A stretch of 64,000 nt of DNA, taken from Candidatus Bathyarchaeota archaeon (lineage in GTDB: Archaea > Thermoproteota > Bathyarchaeia > Bathyarchaeales > Bathycorpusculaceae). Where the stretch lies: NCBI GenBank assembly GCA_026014735.1, contig JAOZHT010000002.1, positions 434,001 to 498,000 on the forward strand, in the 5' to 3' direction. The notes below the pieces were generated by a model, which saw nothing but the letters and a program-made list of their open reading frames with translations, had not been told where the DNA came from and searched no databases. This document shows, one piece after another, positions 8,375 to 17,417 of the stretch. Position 1 is the first letter of the stretch. Every line of letters begins with the position of its first letter. The translations under genes were made by a program, and so were the position numbers.

Positions 8375-10438
8375 TTGAGGAACAAGAAAATTGCCGCAGT
8401 CACCATCCTTTTGCTTGTATCATTCGCCATGCTGCTTACCCCAGAGGCTGCGGTGAGCGCAAGCAGCAGCGTGAAGATTTTGGAGCTAACCCCCTCCAAC
8501 GCAAGGGGATCCTACGGAACAAGCGTTAACTTGGGCGGAACCATCGCCACCGAAAACGGCTCCTACCGAGTTGTGCTGGGCAAAACCGTGGTGGCAACCG
8601 GGGTATCCGACGGCAACTACGTCAACGCCAACTTCACGGTGCCTGAGCTCCCAAGCAACCTCTATCCCCTCATACTGCAGGATGTAGCCGCCAACGTTAA
8701 CTCAACCCAGCAGTTCAGCGTCACCATCGGCTATAGCGTAAGTGCCTCGCCTACAACCGTGCAGGAGGGAAGCAAAGTTACGTTGGAGGTGGCGGTAACG
8801 GGCACTGAACTCGGCGTTTCCTACGCCGCAACCGTGGCAGTGTCGCTTCCAAGCGCCGCCGGCGGCAGCTACTCAAAAACGGTGTCGCTAAGCGGACCCA
8901 ACCAGAGGGGAACCTCAAGCGCCCAAGTTAGCTTTCCAGACAGCGGCTTCTCAGAGGGCGCCAACATGGATTACACGGGAGCCTACACGGCGACCTTTAA
9001 CCAGTCACTGGCGCAGACCCAGTTTGCAGTAGGCGTCCTCGACCAGACCGTTTATCATCGCGGAGACACCGCCTCGATTAAGGCAACGGGTTACCAGCCT
9101 AACCAGGAAGCAACAGTCACCATAACCACTAGGGCAGGCGAAACCGTGGATTCAAAAACAGCTACAGCCTCAGCTGAAGGCGTCATCTCGTTGAACTGGA
9201 TTATTCCATCCAACATCCCCATCGGAACCAACAATATCAAAATCACCCCGACGGGCACCCAGAAGGCAATCGTGGACCATCAGGCCTTCACCGTCGCAGG
9301 GTACACCGTGAAGGTGCAGACCACAAACCTTGCAGGCGACTCTGTCCCAGACATATTGGTTAAGGCAAAAGATACTTCAAGCCTGCTGGAAACCAACTCG
9401 ACCAGCGACGAAGAAGGCTCAGCCTCATTCAAGCTGGAGAAGGGCATACAGGCGCTGACAGCTTACCTTGAAGACGTGAAGGTGGCGGAGGCAAACATAA
9501 CGGTAACTGGAGACGGCAACTTCACCCTCACTTGCCAGCTTACCAACATAGAAATCCTGGTTCAGAACGTGGACGGCGCAGAAATGTCCTACGTGAACTT
9601 AGCGATCAGCTTTAACTACCAAAGCAGCAGCGGCGGAGTCAGAAAGGGCAGTTCATCAGGCATAACTGATCCCTCTGGGAGATTCAGGATGAAGTCGGCT
9701 TTGGCAGGCGCCACCTACACCATCGACGCCTCCATCTATAACCAAGTATTCAACGAGGGCAACAACACCGCTAACAACCTGCCCAGCAAAGCAATCTCCC
9801 AAATCCTCATCGTCTGCCCCAACCAAAACGTAACCATCAACGTAAAGGGATTCAACCAAGAAGCAATCCCCAATGCCCGCATAGAACTGGTGGAGCTTTC
9901 AAACGGGCTCTTCTACTCCGCGACAACAGACGGCAACGGGTCAGTGACGACGCAGCCTACACTGGGGGTTTACCGGCTACGAATCTTCAAAGACAACACA
10001 CTCCTAAACGAGTCCAGCGTGCCAATCTTCAGTGACCGCCAAGACGACATACGCTGCACCCTCTACGGCATTCAGCTTTTTGTCTCGGTGGTGGATCTCT
10101 TCGGCGCCCCCATCCCCAACATGCAGGTGACGCTTAAAGGCCCAGAGAAGGTTTCCGCCATTACACCCAGCGACGGCAAAGTCTCCTTCAACAACATCAT
10201 GGGAGGCAACATGTTAATCACTGCGCAATCCGCCGACGTAGAAGATGCTTCGCAGGCGGTAACCGTAACCGTTAATGAACCCACGGTTGTACAGATAAAA
10301 ATCGACCGATATGTGTCGGTAGGCGGCACCCTGATTCAGGCAAGCACACTGATAACTATGATCATAATTTTAGTTGCCGCTGCCCTGTTTATGCTAGTTG
10401 AGGTTTATCGGCGCCAAAGAAGAAAACCAACATCGTGA
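8375..10438 (+). CDS. Large secreted, C-terminally anchored surface protein with beta-sandwich domains
   Basis: 687-aa exported protein starting at TTG. Residues 1-30 are a signal peptide (MRNKKIAAVTILLLVSFAML...). The long ectodomain is Gly/Ser/Thr/Asn-rich. Its first half looks like Ig-like or big-domain beta-sandwiches; from about residue 310 it shows several carboxypeptidase-regulatory-like repeats (patterns such as VQTTNLAGDSVPDILVKA, VVDLFGAPIPNMQVTL). Near the C-terminus a single membrane helix (LITMIIILVAAALFMLVEVY) is followed by RRQRRKPTS, a tripartite tail like those cut by sortase-type enzymes. It could be a client of the archaeosortase at 39446-40609; that link is inference. Many NxS/T sequons suggest N-glycosylation. 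Confidence 0.75.
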   Translation: MRNKKIAAVTILLLVSFAMLLTPEAAVSASSSVKILELTPSNARGSYGTSVNLGGTIATENGSYRVVLGKTVVATGVSDGNYVNANFTVPELPSNLYPLILQDVAANVNSTQQFSVTIGYSVSASPTTVQEGSKVTLEVAVTGTELGVSYAATVAVSLPSAAGGSYSKTVSLSGPNQRGTSSAQVSFPDSGFSEGANMDYTGAYTATFNQSLAQTQFAVGVLDQTVYHRGDTASIKATGYQPNQEATVTITTRAGETVDSKTATASAEGVISLNWIIPSNIPIGTNNIKITPTGTQKAIVDHQAFTVAGYTVKVQTTNLAGDSVPDILVKAKDTSSLLETNSTSDEEGSASFKLEKGIQALTAYLEDVKVAEANITVTGDGNFTLTCQLTNIEILVQNVDGAEMSYVNLAISFNYQSSSGGVRKGSSSGITDPSGRFRMKSALAGATYTIDASIYNQVFNEGNNTANNLPSKAISQILIVCPNQNVTINVKGFNQEAIPNARIELVELSNGLFYSATTDGNGSVTTQPTLGVYRLRIFKDNTLLNESSVPIFSDRQDDIRCTLYGIQLFVSVVDLFGAPIPNMQVTLKGPEKVSAITPSDGKVSFNNIMGGNMLITAQSADVEDASQAVTVTVNEPTVVQIKIDRYVSVGGTLIQASTLITMIIILVAAALFMLVEVYRRQRRKPTS

Positions 10439-10540
10439 AGCGCAAATTGATTTCTTGCCCTGAATAGAACAAAGTTTATATGGCTTCCAAGGAACATAGA
10501 GAAAACCAAGGCACTACAAACAGCGAACGATTTTGACAAC

Positions 10541-10849
10541 ATGAGGTGTTACCTGTTGGCTCAAACAAAACCTTGTTCTCCAACATGCTATTCCTTTAAA
10601 TGCGGCAAAAACGCGGCTTTTTTCCGGCGAGACGCAGTCTGGTGTAGAGATGCAGATGAACCATGCAGCGTCGCAAAATGCACATATGCAATGTGTATGA
10701 AGCGGCGGATGCTGCCGGGGGCAATCTGCGGCGAAACCGTCAAGCGAAAAACCGTTGAAAAAGACCTTGACGAAGACTTCTACCAAGAAGACAGCTCCGT
10801 GAAGCTTAAGGGAAAAGCATTGCGCAAGTACGATGAAGACCTCTACTAA
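10541..10849 (+). CDS. Small Cys-rich protein, unknown function
   Basis: 102 aa with nine cysteines in the first 63 residues (Cys3, 12, 16, 21, 35, 42, 47, 52, 63) and a charged tail (EKDLDEDFYQEDSS...). The spacing suggests zinc or Fe-S binding, but I recognise no family. It has its own promoter: GTTTATATGG at 10474-10483, giving a leader of about 37 nt. It is followed by a strong hairpin terminator, which supports it as a real, separately transcribed gene. Confidence 0.65.
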   Translation: MRCYLLAQTKPCSPTCYSFKCGKNAAFFRRDAVWCRDADEPCSVAKCTYAMCMKRRMLPGAICGETVKRKTVEKDLDEDFYQEDSSVKLKGKALRKYDEDLY

Positions 10850-10871
10850 GGAAACCCGGAAAAAGTTTGTG

Positions 10872-10893
10872 CTCGTGCAATGCACGAGTTTTT
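10872..10893 (+). terminator. Hairpin terminator between convergent genes
   Basis: CTCGTGC and GCACGAG form a perfect 7-bp stem with a 3-nt loop, followed directly by TTTTT on the plus strand. On the minus strand the same stem is followed within a few bases by another T-run. It sits between the ends of the convergent Cys-rich gene and rpoP and could serve both. Confidence 0.7.
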
Positions 10894-10898
10894 CTCAT

Positions 10899-11060
10899 TT
10901 ATTTAGATTGGACACGCTTAACTACTGGAGGCTTAACCTTCTTGAGGATACGGTAGCCGCAGATGATGCATTTAGTTTCTCCGCCACGGAGCTCAAGCTC
11001 TTCAGAGGGCACACGTGAGCCGCATCTCATGCACTCATAAACAATTCCTGACTTTTCCAT
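10899..11060 (-). CDS. rpoP: DNA-directed RNA polymerase subunit P (Rpb12/Rpo12)
   Basis: 53-aa zinc-ribbon subunit of archaeal RNA polymerase. C-x2-C pairs are ECMRCGS and KCIICGY, followed by the conserved basic tail RILKKVKPP. The frame continues upstream, but the ATG at 11060 (MEKSGIVYECMRC) matches the usual length. It shares a divergent promoter region with the methyltransferase at 11135: TTTAAAAGTAAAATG lies about 26 nt before the expected start. Confidence 0.92.
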   Translation of the reverse strand: MEKSGIVYECMRCGSRVPSEELELRGGETKCIICGYRILKKVKPPVVKRVQSK

Positions 11061-11134
11061 GCGTAAACGCCTGTTCCTACAAAGAAAAAGCATTTTACTT
11101 TTAAACATTTCCAATACATTAATACAATGAGGAT

Positions 11135-12007
11135 ATGCAGTTGAGAGTTCGCCTCAAAGAAAAACTCGCCGGCGCCCTTCCGCCACAACAACTAAACAAA
11201 ATCTACAGCGCATTTGACATCATAGGCGACATAGCCGTCATCAAAACCGTCGACGGCGACCCCCAAAACGCACAGGCAGCCGCAAAGCAGATAATGGCGA
11301 CGCATAAAGGCATAAAAACCGTGCTTCTCCAAACCGGCGCCGTCGGGGGCAGCCACCGCACCCGGAAACTGGTGGTTCTGGCAGGCGAAGACAAAACCGT
11401 CACCCGCTACAAGGAAGCAGGCTGCGTATTTTCCGTTGACCTCGACAAATGCTATTTTTCTCCACGACTTAGCCATGAGCGGCTGCGCATCGCCAGCCAA
11501 GTTTCACCCAGAGAAACCGTCGTTAACATGTTTGCGGGCGTGGGCTGCTTTAGCATAATCATCGCTAAATCCTCGCCGCAGACCAAAGTTTACTCGATAG
11601 ACCTTAACCCCGCCGCCTACCAATCTATGGTTGAGAACGTACGGGTTAACCGCGTCTACAGCCGAGTTATCCCCATGCTGGGTGACGCTAAACAGATCGC
11701 GGAGGGGACGCTTCGGGGGGTTGCTGACCGCGTGTTGATGCCGCTGCCGGAGCTGGCGCTGGAGTATCTGCCGGCTGCTGTGGCGGCGCTTAAGCGGGAA
11801 GGCGGCTGGATTCACCTCTACCACTTTGAGCATGCAGTTGGCGATGAGGACCCCGCCGAGAAAACCGAACGTAAAGTCGCCGCAAAACTCTGCGAGTTGG
11901 GGGTGCATTACATGTTTGCGTGTTCCCGGGTGATTCGCAGCACCGGACCTAACTGGTACCAGACAGTGCTGGATATCCAAGTAGCCGAGTTGCCAAGCAA
12001 GTTTTAA
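11135..12007 (+). CDS. Trm5-family tRNA (guanine37-N1)-methyltransferase, short form
   Basis: 290-aa class I methyltransferase of the Trm5 type. It has GDIAVIKT at the start of D2, the signature YFSPRLSHERLRIA, the SAM loop VVNMFAGVGCFS and the DLNPAA strand. Compared with the copy at 51611-52681 it lacks the N-terminal D1 domain. The NLP motif (catalytic Asn, Asn265 in the M. jannaschii enzyme) reads M-P-L-P-E here, so the Asn is Pro. It could be a Trm5a-like paralog, a wyosine-pathway enzyme with altered activity, or act on another position. The next gene encodes a Trm112-like protein, a known activator of several methyltransferases. TATA CTTTTAAAC at about 11096. Confidence 0.8.
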   Translation: MQLRVRLKEKLAGALPPQQLNKIYSAFDIIGDIAVIKTVDGDPQNAQAAAKQIMATHKGIKTVLLQTGAVGGSHRTRKLVVLAGEDKTVTRYKEAGCVFSVDLDKCYFSPRLSHERLRIASQVSPRETVVNMFAGVGCFSIIIAKSSPQTKVYSIDLNPAAYQSMVENVRVNRVYSRVIPMLGDAKQIAEGTLRGVADRVLMPLPELALEYLPAAVAALKREGGWIHLYHFEHAVGDEDPAEKTERKVAAKLCELGVHYMFACSRVIRSTGPNWYQTVLDIQVAELPSKF

Positions 12008-12047
12008 TAAGCCAAGCCTCACCTAATCTTTACAGTGTGGAATCTCA

Positions 12048-12317
12048 ATGAAGCGTAAACTGATGGAAATCCTCGCATGCCCAATCGACCACCATGACCC
12101 GCTTGAACTGCATGTTTTTGAGGAGAAAGACGAAATCGTGGAGGGACTTATCGTGTGCCCCAAATGCAACCGCTGGTACCCTATTCGCGATGAAATCCCC
12201 GAGATGCTCCCCGACGAGCTACGCAAAGAATCCGAGGATCTGCCCTTCCTCAAAAAATGGAAAGCTCAGGTGCCAGAGAAGATTCTATCAGAAGGCAAAC
12301 CCTTCAACCTCAAATAA
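12048..12317 (+). CDS. Trm112-family methyltransferase activator
   Basis: 89-aa zinc-ribbon protein: MKRKLMEILACPIDHH (first CxxD/CP), then VCPKCNRWYPIRDEIPEMLPDE, the highly characteristic Trm112/UPF0434 signature. Trm112 proteins bind and stabilise SAM-dependent methyltransferases acting on tRNA and translation factors. It lies 40 nt downstream of the Trm5-like gene in the same direction and may be co-transcribed. Whether it partners that enzyme is inference, since classical Trm5 does not need Trm112. Confidence 0.88.
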   Translation: MKRKLMEILACPIDHHDPLELHVFEEKDEIVEGLIVCPKCNRWYPIRDEIPEMLPDELRKESEDLPFLKKWKAQVPEKILSEGKPFNLK

Positions 12318-12319
12318 AC

Positions 12320-13270
12320 CTAGTTTTTCAGTTGCACCGCAGCGTTTTTAGCAGATGACTGCATGGCGGCAGTGGCGATTTCCAGCGCCTTCACGCCGTC
12401 CTCGCCGGTCACGATGGGCTTCTCTTTTTTGGTTATGCAATCCACGAAGTGCTGCAGTTCTGCTTTGAGGGGCTCTTGGAAGGGCAGTCGGGGCTGGACA
12501 GTTTGGGTTTTCTCTTCAATGTAGAGTTCCTGAGTGTTATAGTCAAGCCGCATGATGGCTTCGGTGCCGGTTGCGATGAGTGTTCGGGTTTTGTAGGGCG
12601 TGAGCCAGTTGGATTCGATAAACGCGGTTTCGCCGTCAGCATAGGTCAGCATGATTTGGGCGTAGTCCTCAAATTTCTGGATACGCTTACTGCCCATCTT
12701 GGCATAGACGCTAATGGGGTCCTGCCGCGAAATAAAACGCATCACGTCTATGTCATGGATAGCGGTGTCTTTGACGACTCCGACGTCGCCGATGCGTTCA
12801 GGCCACTGCGAAACACGCTTAGCGGTAACGCTGACTAAGTCCCCGATTTTTTTGTTCTCAACCGACTGGCGAATAAGCTGCAATCCGGGGATAAAGCGCA
12901 TCAGAAAACCCACCGTTAAATGCAAGCCGTTTTCCTCTGCAGTTTTAACAAGCTGGCGTGCCTGCTCGGGGGTAGTGGACATGGGCTTTTCCACAAGTAC
13001 GTGCCTGCCTGCGTTGAGGGCTTTTGTGGCTTCCTGAAACAGAATCGTTGACCACGTGCAGACGTTAACGGCTTGGATTTGGCTGTCTTTAAGCATCTCT
13101 GCGCTGTCACTGTAGGCTTTGCAGCCATACTGCATCGCCATCGCCTTAGCCCGATCCATGTTAACGTCGCATACCGCAACAAGTTCAGTGGAGGCAAGCT
13201 CCTTGTAGACTCGGGCATGGTTTCTGCCCCATTGCCCCGTCCCGATAACTGCTACACCAAGTTTATTCAT
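12320..13270 (-). CDS. Gfo/Idh/MocA-family oxidoreductase
   Basis: 316-aa NAD(P)-dependent sugar dehydrogenase. Rossmann motif VIGTGQWGRNHARVY at residues 9-23, the conserved EKP at about residue 95 and the active-site segment DTAIHDIDVMRF. It resembles WlbA/GnnA-type enzymes that oxidise the C3 hydroxyl of UDP-linked N-acetyl sugars. It overlaps the stop of the upstream nucleotide-sugar dehydrogenase by four bases (ATGA). It is the last gene of the four-gene nucleotide-sugar operon, so a step in making a modified amino sugar for surface glycans is likely. The exact substrate is not determined by the sequence. Confidence 0.85.
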   Translation of the reverse strand: MNKLGVAVIGTGQWGRNHARVYKELASTELVAVCDVNMDRAKAMAMQYGCKAYSDSAEMLKDSQIQAVNVCTWSTILFQEATKALNAGRHVLVEKPMSTTPEQARQLVKTAEENGLHLTVGFLMRFIPGLQLIRQSVENKKIGDLVSVTAKRVSQWPERIGDVGVVKDTAIHDIDVMRFISRQDPISVYAKMGSKRIQKFEDYAQIMLTYADGETAFIESNWLTPYKTRTLIATGTEAIMRLDYNTQELYIEEKTQTVQPRLPFQEPLKAELQHFVDCITKKEKPIVTGEDGVKALEIATAAMQSSAKNAAVQLKN

Positions 13271-14583
13271 TTCTTTTCCACTCTTCTTCCCAGCCCAGCG
13301 TATATGAATCCTTCTGTTTCCACGTGGGCAGGCTCAAACTTGCCTACCAAATCCACCATAACCGACGGTGACTTCATCAGCACCTTGATTTTTTTGAGAT
13401 TCAAGCGTCCAAGCTGATCAGGATTAGATAGCAGCACAATACAGTCGGTGCCCTCCACTGTCTCGTTGAGGCTGCGTTTCACCACCCGCGCATCCAGCGG
13501 CTCTCTGCGGGCTGCTGGATCGTAGAGGCTGACTTTGGCGCCCTTCTGCTCCAGCATCTTAACGTAGGCTGCAGTAGCAGACTTAGGGCTTGCAGAACCC
13601 AAAACCGCAACTTTGCCCCGCCGAAGCGTTTTGTCGCCGCATCGCAGAGCATCCGCCGTCAAATTCACCGCGTGCTTAATCATGTCCTCGTTTATTTGAC
13701 GCGCCAACGCGGGTAGCTTGACTTTGGCGTTTAGGTTCTCGGCGGCTTCCAGCAGCAGATGCGCCTGTGCACAGTTGTCTTCGGCGACTGCAGGGTAGAA
13801 GTCTGGGTGGTCTTGGCTTAGGAGGTTAAGCACCGAAAAGCAGTCGACGTTGGCGCTCTCACAGAACATCGCCATCTCATTGGCTAACGCTATGTCCGTG
13901 TCCTGCTTTGCTAGCCTGAAAAGCACAGCTACTTCGGCGGCTTTGACATCGCCGGTTTCCGTGACGTTCGCCGTTAATGTTTTAAGGAGTGCCGTGGCGG
14001 AGGCAAGGCTGTTTTTGTCAGCGGCAGCAACCTGAAGCGCCATATTCACGGAGGTGGAGGTGAGGGGGCTGTAGGCTAAGCCGAATTGTTCCCCAGCTTT
14101 CAATCCCGAGGTGTTCTCCAGCGTCTCCTTTATGGCGCCCTCCATGAAGCCCAAAGCTGCCACGCCGCCGTAAACAACCAATGAACCCTGCTGCAACGCG
14201 GAGCCGACTTGCTTACATGTGCCCACTAACCCGTTGTCGCCGTTGATTTTCTGCTCATCCACGACTCCGTTGATGGCGACCACAACTACGTCGCATTGGG
14301 AAACTGCCTTTTTGAGGTCTCCTTCAGCGCAGATTCTTTCGGCTGTAACGTGGCTTTTGAGTTTGGCTTCCATTTCAGGGGCAGCAAAGGAGGCTTTGCC
14401 CTTGGCCAGCTTCTTAACTACGCTGGCGTCCGCGTCAGTGCAGATTACCCTAAAGCCTGCATCCGCAAAAGCGTTAGCATAAAAGATGCCTTTGTGCCCG
14501 CAGCCGACGACGGCAACACTGATTTTTGAGCGTTTCTCAGTGGAGTCCAAATCTTGGGGTTTTAGCTGCAAAGCTGGGGGCAC
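13267..14583 (-). CDS. Nucleotide-sugar dehydrogenase homolog with degenerate active site
   Basis: 438 aa, GTG start. It has the three-part layout of UDP-glucose/UDP-ManNAc dehydrogenases: Rossmann domain with VVGCGHKG, helical central domain, and UDP-binding C-domain with VAVLGSASPKSATA. The catalytic features are missing. The usual G-G-x-C region reads YPAVAEDNCAQAH (Cys271, without the glycines). The conserved Lys of the AE-x-x-K helix is Val (AEVAVLFRLAKQDTD). The sugar-oxidation chemistry is therefore doubtful; it may be a binding or regulatory paralog, or catalyse a different step together with the Gfo/Idh protein it overlaps. Part of the glmM operon. Confidence 0.75.
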   Translation of the reverse strand: MPPALQLKPQDLDSTEKRSKISVAVVGCGHKGIFYANAFADAGFRVICTDADASVVKKLAKGKASFAAPEMEAKLKSHVTAERICAEGDLKKAVSQCDVVVVAINGVVDEQKINGDNGLVGTCKQVGSALQQGSLVVYGGVAALGFMEGAIKETLENTSGLKAGEQFGLAYSPLTSTSVNMALQVAAADKNSLASATALLKTLTANVTETGDVKAAEVAVLFRLAKQDTDIALANEMAMFCESANVDCFSVLNLLSQDHPDFYPAVAEDNCAQAHLLLEAAENLNAKVKLPALARQINEDMIKHAVNLTADALRCGDKTLRRGKVAVLGSASPKSATAAYVKMLEQKGAKVSLYDPAARREPLDARVVKRSLNETVEGTDCIVLLSNPDQLGRLNLKKIKVLMKSPSVMVDLVGKFEPAHVETEGFIYAGLGRRVEKK

Positions 14584-14609
14584 AATGGTTCCTCAGGCTG
14601 AAATCTCAC

Positions 14610-15980
14610 CTATAGGGTTGCTAGGAGTTTTTCAAGCCGTGAAGTGTAGTCCCTAACTAGCTTTAATGCTTTTTCTTGGTCTTTAGCTTCAGCGTAGAGT
14701 CTAAAGACGGGTTCGGTGCCGCTTGGGCGAATCAGAATTGCGCTGCTGTCGGCAAACCAGATTTTGACGCCGTCGATGGTGCTGATGTTCTCGCCTTTGA
14801 CCTGCTCAGTAATCGCTGCTAGCAACGGCTCTTTTTTGTCGTCGGAACATTCGATTTTGCCCTTCTCGATGAAGTACTGCGGCTCCTCTGCAACGAGTTC
14901 ACCCAGGGATTTTCCTGTATCAGCCATTATGTTGAGCAGCAGCGCAGTGGTCATGGCGCCGTCTCGGACTGCTTGGTGAGGCCGATAGAAGATGCCGCCG
15001 TTTTCTTCGCCGCCTAGATTGGCGTCTTCAGCCTTCATAGTCTGGGAAACGGTGACGCTGCCCACTTTGGTCCAGATGAGCTGTCCCTTGTAGGCTTCAA
15101 CGGTGTCTTTGATGAGGGTGGAGCTGGAGACGGGCGTGACGATTTTGGCTCCAGGATGCTTTAGCAGGTACTGTTTTATGACGACGGCGAATGTTTTATC
15201 GCCCCAGTAGATGACGCCGTTGCCGTCGCAGAAAATTGAGCGGTCAGCGTCGCCGTCGAAAGCCACAGCCATATCTGCGCCGACGGCTTTGACGGTGGCT
15301 GCCATGTCGCCGAGGCTTTCCGGTCGAGGCTCGGGGAGACGCCCGGGGAAGGTGCCGTCGATGTTGGCGTTTATGGTGGTGACTTTGCATCCGAGTTCAC
15401 GCAGCAATATCGGCAGAGCGATGCCTCCGACGCTGTTGGCAGCGTCCACAACAACATGGAAATGTTTAGAGGCGATTTTGGCGACGTCCACATGTTTTTT
15501 CATGGCGTCTTTGTATTCGTCGTTGATCCCCGGCAACTCATGTTTTGCTCCGAGGTGATCCCATGGAGCATAGATGATTTTGTTGTCGAAGTAGATGCCT
15601 TCGATTTCTGTTTCCTGCTCGTGGCTGGTTTCGATGCCGTCGCTCCAGATGACCTTGATGCCGTTGTATTCGGGGGGGTTATGTGAAGCTGTGATGATGA
15701 CTCCACCGTCCATGCTGTGATTTTTGACGGCGAACTGCAGCGCAGGCGTAGATGCCATACCTGCAAAGTAAACCTCGATGCCCGTCGAAATCAAACCTGA
15801 GATGACGGCTTGGGAGAACAGGGAGCCGCTGGTTCTTGCGTCATGCCCCAGCAGCAGTCGCTTGCCTTTTCCGAAGAATGTTCCGATGGATGCCCCGATT
15901 TTAATTGCCATTTCAGGCGTCAACTCAACATTGACTAGCCCGCGAACCCCGTTTGTTCCGAAAAGCTTTCGTGCGCTCAT
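14610..15980 (-). CDS. glmM: Phosphoglucosamine mutase / alpha-D-phosphohexomutase GlmM
   Basis: 456-aa phosphohexomutase converting glucosamine-6-P to glucosamine-1-P. It begins MSARKLFGTNGVRG and has the phosphoserine loop ITASHNPPEYNG, the metal loop DGDADRS, the sugar loop GEENGG and the phosphate loop RPSGTEP, in order. A TTG nine bases upstream is less likely than the ATG at 15980. It lies between a sugar-1-phosphate nucleotidyltransferase and a nucleotide-sugar dehydrogenase on the same strand; GlmS at 47826 would provide its substrate. Confidence 0.93.
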   Translation of the reverse strand: MSARKLFGTNGVRGLVNVELTPEMAIKIGASIGTFFGKGKRLLLGHDARTSGSLFSQAVISGLISTGIEVYFAGMASTPALQFAVKNHSMDGGVIITASHNPPEYNGIKVIWSDGIETSHEQETEIEGIYFDNKIIYAPWDHLGAKHELPGINDEYKDAMKKHVDVAKIASKHFHVVVDAANSVGGIALPILLRELGCKVTTINANIDGTFPGRLPEPRPESLGDMAATVKAVGADMAVAFDGDADRSIFCDGNGVIYWGDKTFAVVIKQYLLKHPGAKIVTPVSSSTLIKDTVEAYKGQLIWTKVGSVTVSQTMKAEDANLGGEENGGIFYRPHQAVRDGAMTTALLLNIMADTGKSLGELVAEEPQYFIEKGKIECSDDKKEPLLAAITEQVKGENISTIDGVKIWFADSSAILIRPSGTEPVFRLYAEAKDQEKALKLVRDYTSRLEKLLATL

Positions 15981-16000
15981 AAATCTCAACTCTATATCTG

Positions 16001-17089
16001 TTAACAGTCAAGTTTGGGTTTTAAAATGTTTTCAGAGATAACTTTGGCTGGACACACCGCTGAGCCGTCACATAGATGTAGCGCATCGCTGATTTTAGCT
16101 AAGTCGCCTACGATGCAGCCTTTGCCGAGTTTGACGTGCCCACCGATTTTGGCTCCCTCACCCACTATGGCGCCGTTTAAGATAACGTCGTCGCCGATTT
16201 CCGCGTCGGGAAACACCACCGAATTGGCGATTTGGACGTTTCTGCCGACCTTGACGTTTCTGCCTACAACCGCATATGGTCCAATAACGCAGTTCTCGCT
16301 GATGCGTACCCCACTGTCAAGTGCCACGGGCTTTTTCACTTCATACCCTCTGGCGCGCGGTTGGCGTAGCTGAATTGCGGTTTGGTCGAGCACCGTCATG
16401 TTTGCTTGCAGGTACTCCTGGGGCTTGCCGATATCCATCCAGAGCCCCTCCATGCAGAAGCCATTAAGGCGCCCCTCCGCTGCGAGCACGGGGAAGACTT
16501 CCCGCTCAATCGAGACGGCTTTGCCCTCGGGTATGTAGCGGAAGATTTCGGGGCTAAGCACGTAGGCGCCTGCGTTGATGAGGTTGCTGGGGGCGGCGCC
16601 CTTGGGGGGTTTTTCGATGAAGCGGCGGATGCAGTTTCCATCGCAGAGTTCGGCGACGCCGAAAGCCGAGGGGTCTTCTACGGTGCAGAGCGCGATGGTG
16701 GCGAGGGCGTTTGATTTTTTGTGGTTTTCAATGAGTTGTCTGTAGTTGATGTCGGCGAATATGTCTCCGTTTAATGCGATGAAGGGTTCGTCGTGGCCGA
16801 TGAGGCGCTCGGCTTTTTTGATGGGTCCGGCGGTTCCCAGCGGCTTCTTGGGCGGGTCGATGGAGAAGCGGACTTTTAAGCCGCTTTTGGAGGGTTTATG
16901 TTGGCGGATGTAGAATTGGGTCAGGGCGTTGACGGCGAGGATGGCTTCGTCTACACCGCCTTGGGAGAGCCGCTCGAAAATCCACTGTAGCAGCGGCTTG
17001 TTAACTATGGGGAAGAGGGTTTTGGGTCTTGCACAGCTCAGGGGTCTTAGCCGTGTGGCGAATCCGCCTGCTAGAATCAGAGCCTTCAC
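16001..17089 (-). CDS. Sugar-1-phosphate nucleotidyltransferase with left-handed beta-helix
   Basis: 362 aa. N-terminal nucleotidyltransferase with ALILAGGFATRLRPL and the lysine-containing RPKTLFPIVNKPLL; GDIFAD supplies the metal-binding Asp. The last 110 residues form hexapeptide repeats (GVRISENCVIGPYAVVG, AEIGDDVILNGAIVG), i.e. a LbH domain. With GlmM next in the operon, a GlmU-like role making UDP-GlcNAc (or UDP-GlcN) is most likely. A GDP-mannose pyrophosphorylase role is the main alternative. First gene of the operon; a TATA-like TTTAAAAATA lies about 40 nt upstream on the minus strand. Confidence 0.85.
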   Translation of the reverse strand: MKALILAGGFATRLRPLSCARPKTLFPIVNKPLLQWIFERLSQGGVDEAILAVNALTQFYIRQHKPSKSGLKVRFSIDPPKKPLGTAGPIKKAERLIGHDEPFIALNGDIFADINYRQLIENHKKSNALATIALCTVEDPSAFGVAELCDGNCIRRFIEKPPKGAAPSNLINAGAYVLSPEIFRYIPEGKAVSIEREVFPVLAAEGRLNGFCMEGLWMDIGKPQEYLQANMTVLDQTAIQLRQPRARGYEVKKPVALDSGVRISENCVIGPYAVVGRNVKVGRNVQIANSVVFPDAEIGDDVILNGAIVGEGAKIGGHVKLGKGCIVGDLAKISDALHLCDGSAVCPAKVISENILKPKLDC

Positions 17090-17417
17090 AGAGTCACCTT
17101 GCGTAGTATATCTTCAGTTGGGCTTATTTTTAAATAAACCGCTAACTGCAAAGCGATAAAACCCATTTTAGGGTATGGGCGATAATCTATACAGCAACCC
17201 AGAGCAACAATAGACCCCCGAAGTTCTATGATGACCGCGTAAAAAGTCACGTGGGTATACCGAAATAGAGAGCTAGCGCAAAAAAAGAGAATAGCGAAAA
17301 TAAGGCTTCACAAACAAACACCCGAAGTTAATTTGGAAAAACGTCTCTGCCATCGCTTTGACAAATTATAGGGTGTGTGTCAAAGTGTCAGATAGCAACA
17401 AAACTTAAATTGGCAAT

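Noticed and set aside
17226-17290. ATGATGA (C-box-like) suggesting a C/D-box small RNA
   Set aside because: No CTGA D box at suitable distance and no C'/D' pair; the hexamer alone is not evidence.
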